DNA of 64,000 bases from Acetobacterium woodii DSM 1030 (lineage in GTDB: Bacteria > Bacillota > Clostridia > Eubacteriales > Eubacteriaceae): positions 3,151,732-3,215,731 of the forward strand of contig NC_016894.1 of assembly GCF_000247605.1 (NCBI RefSeq), in the 5' to 3' direction. Positions 35,425 through 43,722 of this stretch are shown one piece after another. A model generated the notes under the pieces. It was not told the origin of the DNA. It worked only from the letters and a program-made list of their open reading frames with translations, and made no database searches. The position numbers and the translations under genes were made by a program. The first letter of the stretch is position 1; the number at the start of each line of letters is the position of its first letter.

Positions 35425-36798
35425 TTAACTATGCTCTAATGGCAAACTAATCGTCATTTTTGTCCCCTTACCGAGGTCACTTTCAGCATCAATTGAACCG
35501 CCATGATTATCAACGATCCATTTCACGATTGACAAACCCAGACCGGTTCCCCCAAATTCGCGTGATCGCGCTTTGTCCACCCGATAAAAACGGTCAAAAA
35601 TATGAGACAGTTCGTCTTTGGGAATTCCTACCCCAGAATCGGAAATCGTAATTTTTGCTTGTTTTTTCGATTTTTGTGAATTCATTTCAATCGTCCCGTT
35701 TAATGGTGTATATTTAATACTGTTATCAATCAGTGCCCGCAGCATCTGTTTGATTAATCGTTTATCAGCGGTAATTAATATTTTATCATTATTATCCAAA
35801 TTAATTACATGATTTTCTGTGACCAACTTGCTTTCACGGACAATTTCTTCAATCAATTCATTAAGCCAAAATTTTTTCTTTTCAACCTTCAGGATTTCAT
35901 TATCACTTTTAGCAACAAATAAAAGGGTATCCAATAATTGGGTCATATTTGACAATTCATTTTTGATCGATTGAATCCCCTCATTCAAAATTTCCGGATC
36001 ATTTTTCCCCCAACGATCGATTAAATCGGTATATCCCTTAATTACGGCCAACGGAGTTGCCAGTTCATGGGATGCATCCAGGGTAAATTGATTTTGTTTG
36101 TCATAGGCATATTGTATTCTTGCGATGAGATCATTAAAGGTGTCTGCCAACCGTGACAGTTCATCATCCGATCTCTTAATTTTTATCCGTCTCGTCAAAT
36201 CGCTGGCGCTGATTTGTTTAGCTTGACTGGTTATTTTATCGATCGGATTTAAAGCTTTCTTACTGATAAAGTAACCAACAAGAATTGAGATAATTAGCAT
36301 TAATGCGTCCATCACCAGCATAATTCCGGATAAAACATATAAATAATCCCGTTCATTATCCATATCTTTGATGATTTGAATCGTCATCACCTTGCCATCT
36401 GCCAAAACTTGCTGATCATTTAAATATAATAGTTCTTTTTCTCCAACATCAGTCGATTTTATTGACTTTGTAGCGTTATTCGTTAACTGTGGCAAATCAT
36501 AACTCTCTCCGGTATTATAGACAATCTGACCGTCAACGATTAAATTAATATCAACGTTATTTGTCATCTGGGCGATGTTTTTAAAATCAATTTGCGGGAT
36601 CGTTGCCAGGGTCGTAATTTCTTTTTTTAAGCCACTATCAATCAGCTCAAGCTGTTGAATCGAGGATTGTGACATATAGTAACCAATACTCAAAAGTGTT
36701 GCGGCATTGACACAAACAAGTGCAACAAAAAAAAGAAGTGCATAAACAACTGTTAATTTATGAGATATTTTTTTTAACTGAATCGGGAAAATCCTCAT
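35425..36798 (-). CDS. Sensor histidine kinase of a two-component system
   Basis: A 457-residue membrane kinase: transmembrane segment 1 (about 15-37), an extracellular region of some 130 residues, transmembrane segment 2 (about 165-187), a HAMP linker (KALNPIDKITSQAKQIS), the phosphoacceptor H box FTLDASHELATPLAVIKGY, then N box LIDNSIKYT, G1 ISDSGVGIP, F box FDRFYRVDKARSREFGG and G2 GTGLGLSIVK. It is coupled to the upstream response regulator by an ATGA overlap at 36795-36798. The ABC transporter genes just upstream on the same strand are its likely targets. Confidence 0.93.
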   Translation of the reverse strand: MRIFPIQLKKISHKLTVVYALLFFVALVCVNAATLLSIGYYMSQSSIQQLELIDSGLKKEITTLATIPQIDFKNIAQMTNNVDINLIVDGQIVYNTGESYDLPQLTNNATKSIKSTDVGEKELLYLNDQQVLADGKVMTIQIIKDMDNERDYLYVLSGIMLVMDALMLIISILVGYFISKKALNPIDKITSQAKQISASDLTRRIKIKRSDDELSRLADTFNDLIARIQYAYDKQNQFTLDASHELATPLAVIKGYTDLIDRWGKNDPEILNEGIQSIKNELSNMTQLLDTLLFVAKSDNEILKVEKKKFWLNELIEEIVRESKLVTENHVINLDNNDKILITADKRLIKQMLRALIDNSIKYTPLNGTIEMNSQKSKKQAKITISDSGVGIPKDELSHIFDRFYRVDKARSREFGGTGLGLSIVKWIVDNHGGSIDAESDLGKGTKMTISLPLEHS

Positions 36799-37490
36799 CT
36801 TTGCTCCTTAATGATGTAGCCGACTCCTCTAACGGTGTGAATGAGCTTTGTCCCATAGGGATTATCAATTTTATTTCTGAGATAGCGGATATAGACATCC
36901 AGAATATTCGTGTCGCCTTCAAAATCATAACCCCATACCTGCTCAATAATTTGATCGCGGGTTAAGACCCGGCCTTTATTAATCATTAAGTATTCCAGTA
37001 GCTCATATTCTGTTTTTGTCAAATCTATTGAATCTGCCTGTTTTAAAACTTCCCTGGTTGACAAATTAATGGACAGATCCGAAACCTTTATCAATTTTAC
37101 TGCCGTCATTCTGGCCAGTCCATGTCTGAGGCCAGCTCTAATTCTGGCCAGCAATTCTTCTATTTCAAAGGGTTTTGTAACATAATCATTGGCCCCCAGA
37201 TCCAAACCAATGACTTTGTCGGTTATATCCCTTCTTGCCGTTAGCATGATGATTGGCACCATCGAATGCTTGCGAATTTTTCGACACACTTCCATTCCAC
37301 TGACTTCGGGAAGCATTAAATCCAAAAGAATTAATCCATATTCGTTATTATTAAATTTTTTCAGTCCTTCTTTTCCGTCATAAGCACTGTCATATGTATA
37401 CCCTTCATATTTTAACTCCAATTCCAGGATTCGTACAATTGAACGGTCATCTTCGATAATCAGAATGTCTTTTTTGATCAATATCATCAA
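36795..37490 (-). CDS. OmpR/PhoB-family response regulator
   Basis: A 231-residue regulator with receiver domain (ILIIEDDRSIVR, phosphoacceptor Asp in LILLDLMLPEVSG, PIIMLTARRD, YVTKPFEIEEL) and a C-terminal winged helix (LTKTEYELLEYLM, LTRDQIIEQVWGYDFEGDTNILDVYIRYLRNKI). Several starts are possible (ATG 37490 with AGGAG only three bases away, or TTG 37484 with better spacing). It partners the kinase gene that overlaps its stop. A hairpin separates it from the lipoprotein gene upstream. Confidence 0.93.
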   Translation of the reverse strand: MMILIKKDILIIEDDRSIVRILELELKYEGYTYDSAYDGKEGLKKFNNNEYGLILLDLMLPEVSGMEVCRKIRKHSMVPIIMLTARRDITDKVIGLDLGANDYVTKPFEIEELLARIRAGLRHGLARMTAVKLIKVSDLSINLSTREVLKQADSIDLTKTEYELLEYLMINKGRVLTRDQIIEQVWGYDFEGDTNILDVYIRYLRNKIDNPYGTKLIHTVRGVGYIIKEQR

Positions 37491-37506
37491 CTCCTTAAAA
37501 AAATCT

Positions 37507-37541
37507 AATGTTAATCAGTACCCCTGGCACTGATTAACATT
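37507..37541 (-). terminator. Hairpin between lipoprotein and response regulator genes
   Basis: A perfect 13-bp inverted repeat (AATGTTAATCAGT arm, 37507-37519 and 37529-37541) is followed after five bases by a T-run on the minus strand. It probably attenuates or ends the transporter transcript before the two-component genes. Confidence 0.6.
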
Positions 37542-37566
37542 ATACCCAAAATACCGTTACTTAAAA

Positions 37567-38250
37567 TTAATCCGCCACTTCAGCGGTGCCTTTGGCTTTA
37601 TCGACGTTAAAATTTAACGGCGCATATCCATTTGCATGGAGCTGAATATTAAAAGTTAAGCCATTTTGAGAAGTGCCATAAAGTCCATTGATATTACCAA
37701 AAAAATGACCTGCTTCCGAAATTTTATTGTCAAAATGAATTGTTTTTGTTTCGCCGGGATTCAGCGTCAGCCCATTTAAAAGTTCGTAATAAGCTTCCTC
37801 TTGATTCGTAACATTATCGGCAATTGTGTAATAGATATCGAAGTTATTCAAAATTGTCTGCCCTGTGTTGACCAAGGTCATTTCGAGATGATCTGCGGTT
37901 GCATTATCCTCGACTTTGAGATCATTAATCTTTATCGGTAACGGTGTCGTGCTTGTTTCGACAATTAAATTTTTTGTGAAAACCGGCTGAGTATCCACTT
38001 TATCATTGCTGCCATCGCCATCGGTATCCGGTGTATAAGGGTTTGTCCCTAATATTTTTTCATCACTATCGGGAATACCATCGCCATCCGTATCGACCTT
38101 AGCAGCTGTGGTGCTTTGTTGGGAACTTGTCCCGGTATTTGAACCACTACTTTTCGCCGCACAACCGGTTACCCCAATACTTAACATCGAAATTAATATC
38201 ATCCCAACCACCCCTGTTTTTAAGGCATTTCGCCATTTAAAATTTTTCAT
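37567..38250 (-). CDS. Lipoprotein with thrombospondin type 3-like calcium repeats
   Basis: A 227-residue exported lipoprotein. The N-terminus is a signal peptide with lipobox SIGVTGC (Cys about 32), so it is membrane anchored outside. Next comes a Ser/Thr-rich linker and two acidic calcium-binding repeats (DTDGDGIPDSDE, PDTDGDGSNDKVD), then a C-terminal beta-rich domain (LNNFDIYYTIADN). ATG 38250 is chosen since it gives a proper signal peptide with GGAGGAAAA upstream; the longer frame to 38301 overlaps the permease gene. It is the last gene of the ABC transporter group and may be its extracellular partner; the substrate is unknown. Confidence 0.8.
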   Translation of the reverse strand: MKNFKWRNALKTGVVGMILISMLSIGVTGCAAKSSGSNTGTSSQQSTTAAKVDTDGDGIPDSDEKILGTNPYTPDTDGDGSNDKVDTQPVFTKNLIVETSTTPLPIKINDLKVEDNATADHLEMTLVNTGQTILNNFDIYYTIADNVTNQEEAYYELLNGLTLNPGETKTIHFDNKISEAGHFFGNINGLYGTSQNGLTFNIQLHANGYAPLNFNVDKAKGTAEVAD

Positions 38251-38275
38251 CACTTTATTTTCCTCCAATTTTTTA

Positions 38276-39241
38276 TTATTTTGAACCGTCGATATTTTCA
38301 CGTCTTAAAAAAACAACATAGGCTAACAGCCACAAAACGCTACTGGGAACAATCAGGCCCAGCAAATTAATCCACTTCAGACCCAGCACTTCCCAGGCCG
38401 TATTTGTTTCAAAACCGGGTTTTATATTCAAGAGTGCAAAACTAATCCGCTCATAATGTTTTGTCGGCGATAACTCTTCAAGCCCGTCTCTTAATGTTTC
38501 ATAAAATTTAAACTGTTGCAGCACTTGTGTCTCTTGATCCCGGTTCATCCCCATTTGAACAAAGAATCCACCCGGAAGCTGATTATCCATATCCATGGTA
38601 TCCCCAATCTGGGGCAGCACAAAGGCCAGAACCAACCAGATAATAACCGTTATTAACAGCGCTCGACTACCTTTGGCCGAGAGGATCGTAATCCCCATAC
38701 TTAAGATCATAAAGAATACCAAATATAGAAATGACATCAGAAAAAATAGTCCCAGCCGGAGCCCTTCGTCGAGGGTGAGTATCACCCCGGCAATGATTGT
38801 CAGCGCGAGTAACGTCATCACGGCGGCGGCCAGGGTGATCCCTGCCAAAAGCAGCAGATTCCCCACTAATTTTCCATTTAAGAAGGTATCTCTAAATACC
38901 CCTCGGGATAAAATCAGCCGCAATGTACCGTTCTTGCGCTCTTTGGAGATGGCGGTATTGCCGAGAACAATGGCTAACAACGCACCAACCATTCCAATAT
39001 AATTAACAAATCCTTTTGATGCTGACATCGGATTTAAGTTCGGCATGGCCGGCAAGTCTGTTTTTCCAAGTGATTTAAGGAAATCGATGGAAGCGTTGTA
39101 TGCGTCCACGGCAACACGCACCTGTAATGACCCCAGCACAATCGACACCACACAAAGCGTCAACAACATTATAACGATAATCAGAAATAATTTATTTTTA
39201 AACGCATCGGTGATTTCTTTTTTAGCAATTTCGATAATCAT
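38276..39241 (-). CDS. ABC-2 type transporter permease (second permease)
   Basis: A 321-residue integral membrane protein with about six hydrophobic segments: an N-terminal transmembrane helix (LFLIIVIMLLTLCVVSIVLG), an extracellular loop, VNYIGMVGALLAIVLGNTAI, the cytoplasmic EKKNGTLRL-like region SKERKNGTLRLILSRG and LLALTIIAGVIL onward, ending WLLAYVVFLRR. SKERKNGTLRL is typical of ABC-2 permeases. It is homologous to the permease at 40066-40992 and the two likely form a heterodimer. Confidence 0.85.
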   Translation of the reverse strand: MIIEIAKKEITDAFKNKLFLIIVIMLLTLCVVSIVLGSLQVRVAVDAYNASIDFLKSLGKTDLPAMPNLNPMSASKGFVNYIGMVGALLAIVLGNTAISKERKNGTLRLILSRGVFRDTFLNGKLVGNLLLLAGITLAAAVMTLLALTIIAGVILTLDEGLRLGLFFLMSFLYLVFFMILSMGITILSAKGSRALLITVIIWLVLAFVLPQIGDTMDMDNQLPGGFFVQMGMNRDQETQVLQQFKFYETLRDGLEELSPTKHYERISFALLNIKPGFETNTAWEVLGLKWINLLGLIVPSSVLWLLAYVVFLRRENIDGSK

Positions 39242-39247
39242 TTCCGC

Positions 39248-40069
39248 TTACCGCCTTCCATGTTTTTTAAATTGAATCACCGTAATGACGGCAATGACTA
39301 AAAAAAGACCGATCATCCAATAGGCAATATTTGCACTGGTTTTTACCGTTACAGCGATATCGACTTGATTACTTTGGGTTTCATTACTTACTGCGATCAC
39401 GTTAACTGCCATATTGCCGGCAATTTGTGAACTGGGCACCTCAAGGGTCGTTTTGATGATTCCGGTTTCGCCGGGCTTTAAGTCAATACTTGTATCGGCG
39501 CCCTTACTGATAAGCCACTTGGCGGGCAGTTTGCTGCTCAATTTTATCGCTTTGATTTCTTTGGCACCGCTGTTTTTCACCGAAAAAGTAAGTTCCACTG
39601 CTTTACCACTAAAGATTTCAACTTTATCATTCAGACTTGTGAGTTCAAGTTGGTAATCCTTGTTGATGAGCACCGACATTTTCATCGACATTTCCTGACC
39701 GTCATCGCGAATAACCTTTACTAAAATGGTATCGTTGTTAACAAGCGGTTCACCAATTAATTTCAGGTTGAGATTTAGCGCTACATTTCCTTCCGCCGGT
39801 ATGACAAGTGTTGTTATCGGCAGCTCGGCGGTTGAAAAATATAACTCGTAAGAATTTGACATCCCTTCTGTTTTAAATGTAAAGCTATGTTCGCTGTGAT
39901 CACTATTTTGGACCTCAAGGGAAATCATTTTAGGCTCTCCCAGCCCTAAATGATAGCTCGGCAATAATTCCGTGGTTGCAGCTGTCGCTGCCAGCACCGG
40001 GGCTTGCGATAATACCAAAATCAGGATGGCCATGCTGAGTAAGCGCAGTGACTGTTTAAGCTGTTTCAT
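39248..40069 (-). CDS. NEW3-domain exported protein of ABC transporter cluster
   Basis: A 273-residue protein with an N-terminal signal peptide (LLSMAILILVLSQAPVLAATA), a central extracellular beta-sandwich region and an alpha-galactosidase NEW3-like domain (VKNSGAKEIKAIKLSSKLP, LKPGETGIIKTTLEVP, GNMAVNVIAVSNE), then a C-terminal transmembrane anchor (IAYWMIGLFLVIAVITVI) and a basic end. COG1470-type proteins of this kind accompany ABC-2 transporters. The overlap of its start with the stop of the permease gene at 40066-40069 implies coupling. Confidence 0.78.
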   Translation of the reverse strand: MKQLKQSLRLLSMAILILVLSQAPVLAATAATTELLPSYHLGLGEPKMISLEVQNSDHSEHSFTFKTEGMSNSYELYFSTAELPITTLVIPAEGNVALNLNLKLIGEPLVNNDTILVKVIRDDGQEMSMKMSVLINKDYQLELTSLNDKVEIFSGKAVELTFSVKNSGAKEIKAIKLSSKLPAKWLISKGADTSIDLKPGETGIIKTTLEVPSSQIAGNMAVNVIAVSNETQSNQVDIAVTVKTSANIAYWMIGLFLVIAVITVIQFKKHGRR

Positions 40070-40992
40070 GAGACTTCCTCCTTCTGAGCCGCCCGGTAGG
40101 ACATAATCAAAAGGACAATACCCGGCAACAGAATGTTGACCAATGCCCCAGCCTTTTTTTCAAGAATTTTCCAAACCGCTATCGTCGCGGTTTCTGAAGT
40201 GACTTGCAATAAATCTTTACTGATATTCTGAAACTGCACCGTCGGCGAAAACAATTCGATGGTTCTGGAAATCAAGGTGTCCGTGGGTACCTGGGTCACG
40301 GTTTGAGCTGTTGCATTCAGCGTATAGGCAAAACTTCGTTGACTTTCAGCCAGTTGGGGGACGACAAATGACAACGTAATCCAGACAACCATCATTAAGA
40401 GAAAACCAAACTCACTGTTGTTGGTCTTGATCGACACAAACAATGTCGTCGTATAAAAGAACATCAGATAAATCAAGGCTAGCATAAAAAATGTCAGTAG
40501 CCTGATGATTTCATTAATATCCGGGCTTAACCCGGATATTAATATAAAAAGAGTCAAATTGAAAATTAAAATAATTCCCAGCAGCAACCCTAGAACCATA
40601 CCTCCTCCCAATAACTTTCCTGTCACAATCTGATCTCGGTAAATCGCGCGGGTAGCAATCAACTTCAGTGTCCCCTGGTTTCGCTCCCCGTTAAAAGCTT
40701 CATAACCAAGAAAAATAGCCACCACCGCACCAATCATGCTGACATAGGTAATGATATTCTGCAGAATTGAGAGTGGAAAAATTTCCGGTGGGGTTGGAAA
40801 AATTACCTTGCCCTGAGCCTTCAGTAACTCCACAATATTCTGATAAGCCTGCATCTCGGCATTTTTTGTACTTGATCCAATGTAGACCGAAACGATGGAA
40901 AGAAGCACAAACAGTCCGACTATGATCAAAAATATCTTGTCTCTGAATGCTGCCATGACTTCTTTTTGAGCCAAAGTCAGAACTGCTTTCAT
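40066..40992 (-). CDS. ABC-2 type transporter permease (first permease)
   Basis: A 308-residue membrane protein: first helix IFLIIVGLFVLLSIVSVYIG, VSMIGAVVAIFLGYEAFNGERNQGTLKLIATRAI with the ABC-2 signature, VLGLLLGIILIFNLTLFIL and LLMMVVWITLSFVVPQL, ending with VNILLPGIVLLIMSYRA. It is a paralogue of the permease at 38276. Both its ends overlap neighbouring genes by four bases (ATGA), so ATPase, permease and NEW3 protein are made as one unit. Confidence 0.87.
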   Translation of the reverse strand: MKAVLTLAQKEVMAAFRDKIFLIIVGLFVLLSIVSVYIGSSTKNAEMQAYQNIVELLKAQGKVIFPTPPEIFPLSILQNIITYVSMIGAVVAIFLGYEAFNGERNQGTLKLIATRAIYRDQIVTGKLLGGGMVLGLLLGIILIFNLTLFILISGLSPDINEIIRLLTFFMLALIYLMFFYTTTLFVSIKTNNSEFGFLLMMVVWITLSFVVPQLAESQRSFAYTLNATAQTVTQVPTDTLISRTIELFSPTVQFQNISKDLLQVTSETATIAVWKILEKKAGALVNILLPGIVLLIMSYRAAQKEEVS

Positions 40993-41711
40993 GATGTTTC
41001 CCCTTCCACTTTGAAATAGATTTCTTCCAGCGACTTTGCCGTTGAGAATTTCTTTTCGATATTGATCAGCGAATCTGCCATTAACAATTTACCATGGCTG
41101 ATGATTCCGATATCAGTGCACAGTTTTGTCACTTCCGACAATAAATGAGTATTCATGAAAATCGTTGTTCCCCATTTCGCATTGAGCATCAATAAAATAT
41201 CGCGCATATCCTTTGCCCCCTGGGGATCCAACCCGGATGTGGGTTCATCAAGAAAGAGTATCTTCGGTTTATGCAAAATAGCCTGGGCAATCCCGATGCG
41301 TTGTTTCATGCCTTTCGAATAGGTTTTGACCTTGCGGTTTTGCCACGCCGTCATCCCCAACAATTTTAAAACCTCTTCAATGGCCGCATCCACCTTTTCA
41401 ACTCGGGATAGTTTCCCAAAAAAACGTAAATTTTCGACCGCCGTTAAATCCCCATATAAGGACACGTTTTCGGGCAGATAACCCAACATCTTACGCACCT
41501 TCAAATTATCCTTTACAATATCCAAACCGCCAATGCTGGCCTTCCCCTGAGTTGGTAAAATCAAGGTTGTCAGCATCGAGATGGTCGTTGTTTTGCCCGC
41601 CCCGTTATGTCCCAAAAATCCAAATATCGCACTTTCCTTAACCTCGAGATTCAGTTGATCCACGGCGGTAAAATCGTCATATTTTTTACTCAGGTTTTCT
41701 GTTCTCAGCAT
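40989..41711 (-). CDS. ABC transporter ATP-binding protein
   Basis: A 240-residue ATPase: Walker A GHNGAGKTTTISML, Q-loop region YLPENVSLYGDL, signature YSKGMKQRIGIAQA, Walker B ILFLDEPTSGLDPQG and H-loop MNTHLLSEV. The order matches drug/antibiotic or copper-type (NosF-like) exporters with ABC-2 permeases. ATG 41711 has AGAGG upstream and gives the usual MLRTENLSKKYDDF start; the frame to 41729 is longer. It is the first gene of the transporter operon. The transported substrate cannot be read from sequence. Confidence 0.9.
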   Translation of the reverse strand: MLRTENLSKKYDDFTAVDQLNLEVKESAIFGFLGHNGAGKTTTISMLTTLILPTQGKASIGGLDIVKDNLKVRKMLGYLPENVSLYGDLTAVENLRFFGKLSRVEKVDAAIEEVLKLLGMTAWQNRKVKTYSKGMKQRIGIAQAILHKPKILFLDEPTSGLDPQGAKDMRDILLMLNAKWGTTIFMNTHLLSEVTKLCTDIGIISHGKLLMADSLINIEKKFSTAKSLEEIYFKVEGETS

Positions 41712-41861
41712 TTTTGTTCCTCTTTTCATATTTTTGCTTGCCCTGTTTCATATCTTCATAATAACTTTTAAATCTGAGAACCATAGAAATTGGATCTGAG
41801 AATTTTCTCATTTTTGTGATTGCATCAAAATAATTATTTTGCTAATTTTCTAATCATCTGC

Positions 41862-41884
41862 GATAAAAAAATGCCCCGAGCATT
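41862..41884 (-). terminator. Intrinsic terminator after the PAP2 gene
   Basis: Minus-strand AATGC-TCGGG-GCATT (41870-41884) followed by seven T residues, 17 bp after the PAP2 stop codon. Confidence 0.65.
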
Positions 41885-41901
41885 AACCCGCGACACCTTT
41901 A

Positions 41902-42510
41902 TTAACATTTATCTTTGATATTGATCAGTTTGTAAAATAACTTTTTTTCGACAGTTTCATAAAGATTTTCAACTTTATCTCTAAGCCCCAATTTATAGAC
42001 AAAACTAGTAGCAAAAACAAGTACATAGGCTCCTAAAATGTCTAATAGATAATGATGTCCAACGTATACGCGTGAAATTCCCACCAAAAACGATGTTATC
42101 ATTAATAAGATACTCAGTAATTTGTTGTATTTTGCCAGTCCCACAGCTATACTCATTGTCCCTGTCGCGTGATCACTGGGGAAGGATGCATCAGCAACAT
42201 GAGGATAGAGCAAATTCACCTTATTATGTACAAAGGGTCGTTCTACAAAATAGATATTTCCAATCAGAAAACTCAAAAACAGATTAATCATCACAAAAAC
42301 TAATGTACTAAAGACTATTTTTCGATAACTGGACTGTTTGATAATCAGTCCGGTTATAAATATTAACACCACGATTGCAATATAAAAATACCATAGATCT
42401 TTTGAAATAAAAATCATTAACTGATCCACAAAAATATTCTTATAAGCCAAATTATTTATTAATCTAAAAATCGCATCATTCATTTTTCGTATTTCCTCTT
42501 GTTTTTCCAA
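41902..42510 (-). CDS. PAP2-family membrane phosphatase
   Basis: A 202-residue integral membrane protein of the type 2 phosphatidic acid phosphatase family. The three catalytic motifs are present in short form: KVNLLYPHVADASFPSDHATGT (motif 2, PSDH), then SRVYVGHHYLLDILGAYVL (motif 3, SRxYxxxHxxxD), and the first-motif-like VERPFVHNK. Members dephosphorylate undecaprenyl pyrophosphate or phospholipids at the membrane. It is adjacent to the DedA gene with no gap, so lipid-carrier metabolism is plausible. Confidence 0.88.
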   Translation of the reverse strand: MEKQEEIRKMNDAIFRLINNLAYKNIFVDQLMIFISKDLWYFYIAIVVLIFITGLIIKQSSYRKIVFSTLVFVMINLFLSFLIGNIYFVERPFVHNKVNLLYPHVADASFPSDHATGTMSIAVGLAKYNKLLSILLMITSFLVGISRVYVGHHYLLDILGAYVLVFATSFVYKLGLRDKVENLYETVEKKLFYKLINIKDKC

Positions 42511-43176
42511 TTAAGTCTTATTTAATTCATGATGGTTTTTCATATTTTTTCGTTCTCTTATCAGAGCAATAATCCCTGGAATGATTGATATTGCAATAAT
42601 CGCTATTAAAACAAAGGAAAAATTATCTTTAATAAGTGGTAAATTTCCAAAGAAATATCCTCCCGATAAAAATAGAGTTACCCATAAAAGGCCGCCTAAA
42701 ATATTATATCCGACAAACTTAAGATAATTCATTTCACCAATACCAGCTAAAAACGGAACAAAGGTCCTGATAATTGGAATAAATCTCCCAATTGCAATGG
42801 TCATCGAACCATGCTTCTTATAAAATTCATTAGCCTTATCAACATGATCTTTTCTAATAAATCGGATATTTTCTTTTGCTAAAATTATCTTTCCGATATT
42901 TTTGCCAATATGGTAGTTTACCGTATCACCGATGATCGCAGCCATGAAAAACACCGTAAAAAAAGTAACACTATTCAATGAATTCATGGCCGCCAATGCT
43001 CCGGATGCAAAGATTAATGAGTCTCCGGGTAAAAATGGGGTTATTACCAACCCGGTTTCACAAAATACAATCAAAAATAATAAGAGATAGGTCCATACTC
43101 CATAACATTGCATTATTCCCACCAGCGATTTATCAAGATGCAGTATAAAATTAGTGATATAAACAAGTATATCCAT
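42511..43176 (-). CDS. DedA family membrane protein
   Basis: A 221-residue DedA/SNARE-associated protein with about five hydrophobic segments. The signature regions are FCETGLVITPFLPGDSLIFASGALAAM, FFMAAIIGDTVNYHIGKNIG and the catalytic-like GRFIPIIRTFVPFLAGIGEM, followed by FVGYNILGGLLWVTLFLSGGYFFG. DedA proteins are now linked to recycling of undecaprenyl phosphate and other lipids across the membrane; that matches the adjoining PAP2 phosphatase. ATG 43176 has AAGGAAAAAT upstream; the longer ORF to 43194 is less well supported. Confidence 0.88.
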   Translation of the reverse strand: MDILVYITNFILHLDKSLVGIMQCYGVWTYLLLFLIVFCETGLVITPFLPGDSLIFASGALAAMNSLNSVTFFTVFFMAAIIGDTVNYHIGKNIGKIILAKENIRFIRKDHVDKANEFYKKHGSMTIAIGRFIPIIRTFVPFLAGIGEMNYLKFVGYNILGGLLWVTLFLSGGYFFGNLPLIKDNFSFVLIAIIAISIIPGIIALIRERKNMKNHHELNKT

Positions 43177-43194
43177 ATTTTTCCTTCTTTCCAA

Positions 43195-43722
43195 TTGATT
43201 CCTATAGGATTCTGATTATTAGTATTATTGTCAACATTAACTTCTTATGATCTCAAAAACAGAAAACTTTCGACAATTGAATTTAAAAGCAATATTATCT
43301 TTTCATTTTTTAAATTTCCATAAAGTTCTGATTTAAAATGATCAATGGGTAAATGTTGCTGGCCAAATTTTACTTTGTAAATTGATTATAAATAAGTAAT
43401 CTGAGAAATAGTGGAATTGAATCTGAGAATTCTCTCATTATGCAGTTTGTTAAATAGCTATATTTTTTTGTAAAATATTAATTTTTACTGTTTACTTTTT
43501 ATGTAAACGATGATATATTGTACAAAATACAATTCATTCAATATTGTAATAACTCATAATTTTACGATGCGCATCTTGAAAGGAGGTCATTAAGTTATTC
43601 ATTGCAACATACTAATATTAAATTCAAAAGGGGAGATATTACGTTATGTATGATGAGAGGAGGTAAATAGACGACTTCGTTTAAATAAACCGATATCAAA
43701 TTTTGAAAAAGGAGAATAACAA
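43195..43722 (+). promoter_or_regulatory. Regulatory gap upstream of the MFS gene
   Basis: This 528-bp AT-rich gap separates the divergent DedA gene from the MFS gene. It holds several GGAGG-like sites (around 43580 and 43659) but only very short frames after them. CATACTAATATTAAA (43608-43622) resembles CATATTAATACTAAC (47388-47402) in front of the TetR regulator, so both could be operator sites for that regulator. No RNA element was recognised. Confidence 0.3.

Noticed and set aside
38595-39002. 135-residue plus-strand frame opposite the ABC permease
   Set aside because: Reverse-complement of transmembrane codons; no ribosome site or domain.
43645-43668. Six-codon frame ATG TAT GAT GAG AGG AGG TAA before the MFS gene as a leader peptide
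   Set aside because: It is made up mainly of the ribosome-binding sequence itself and no regulatory hairpin was seen near it.
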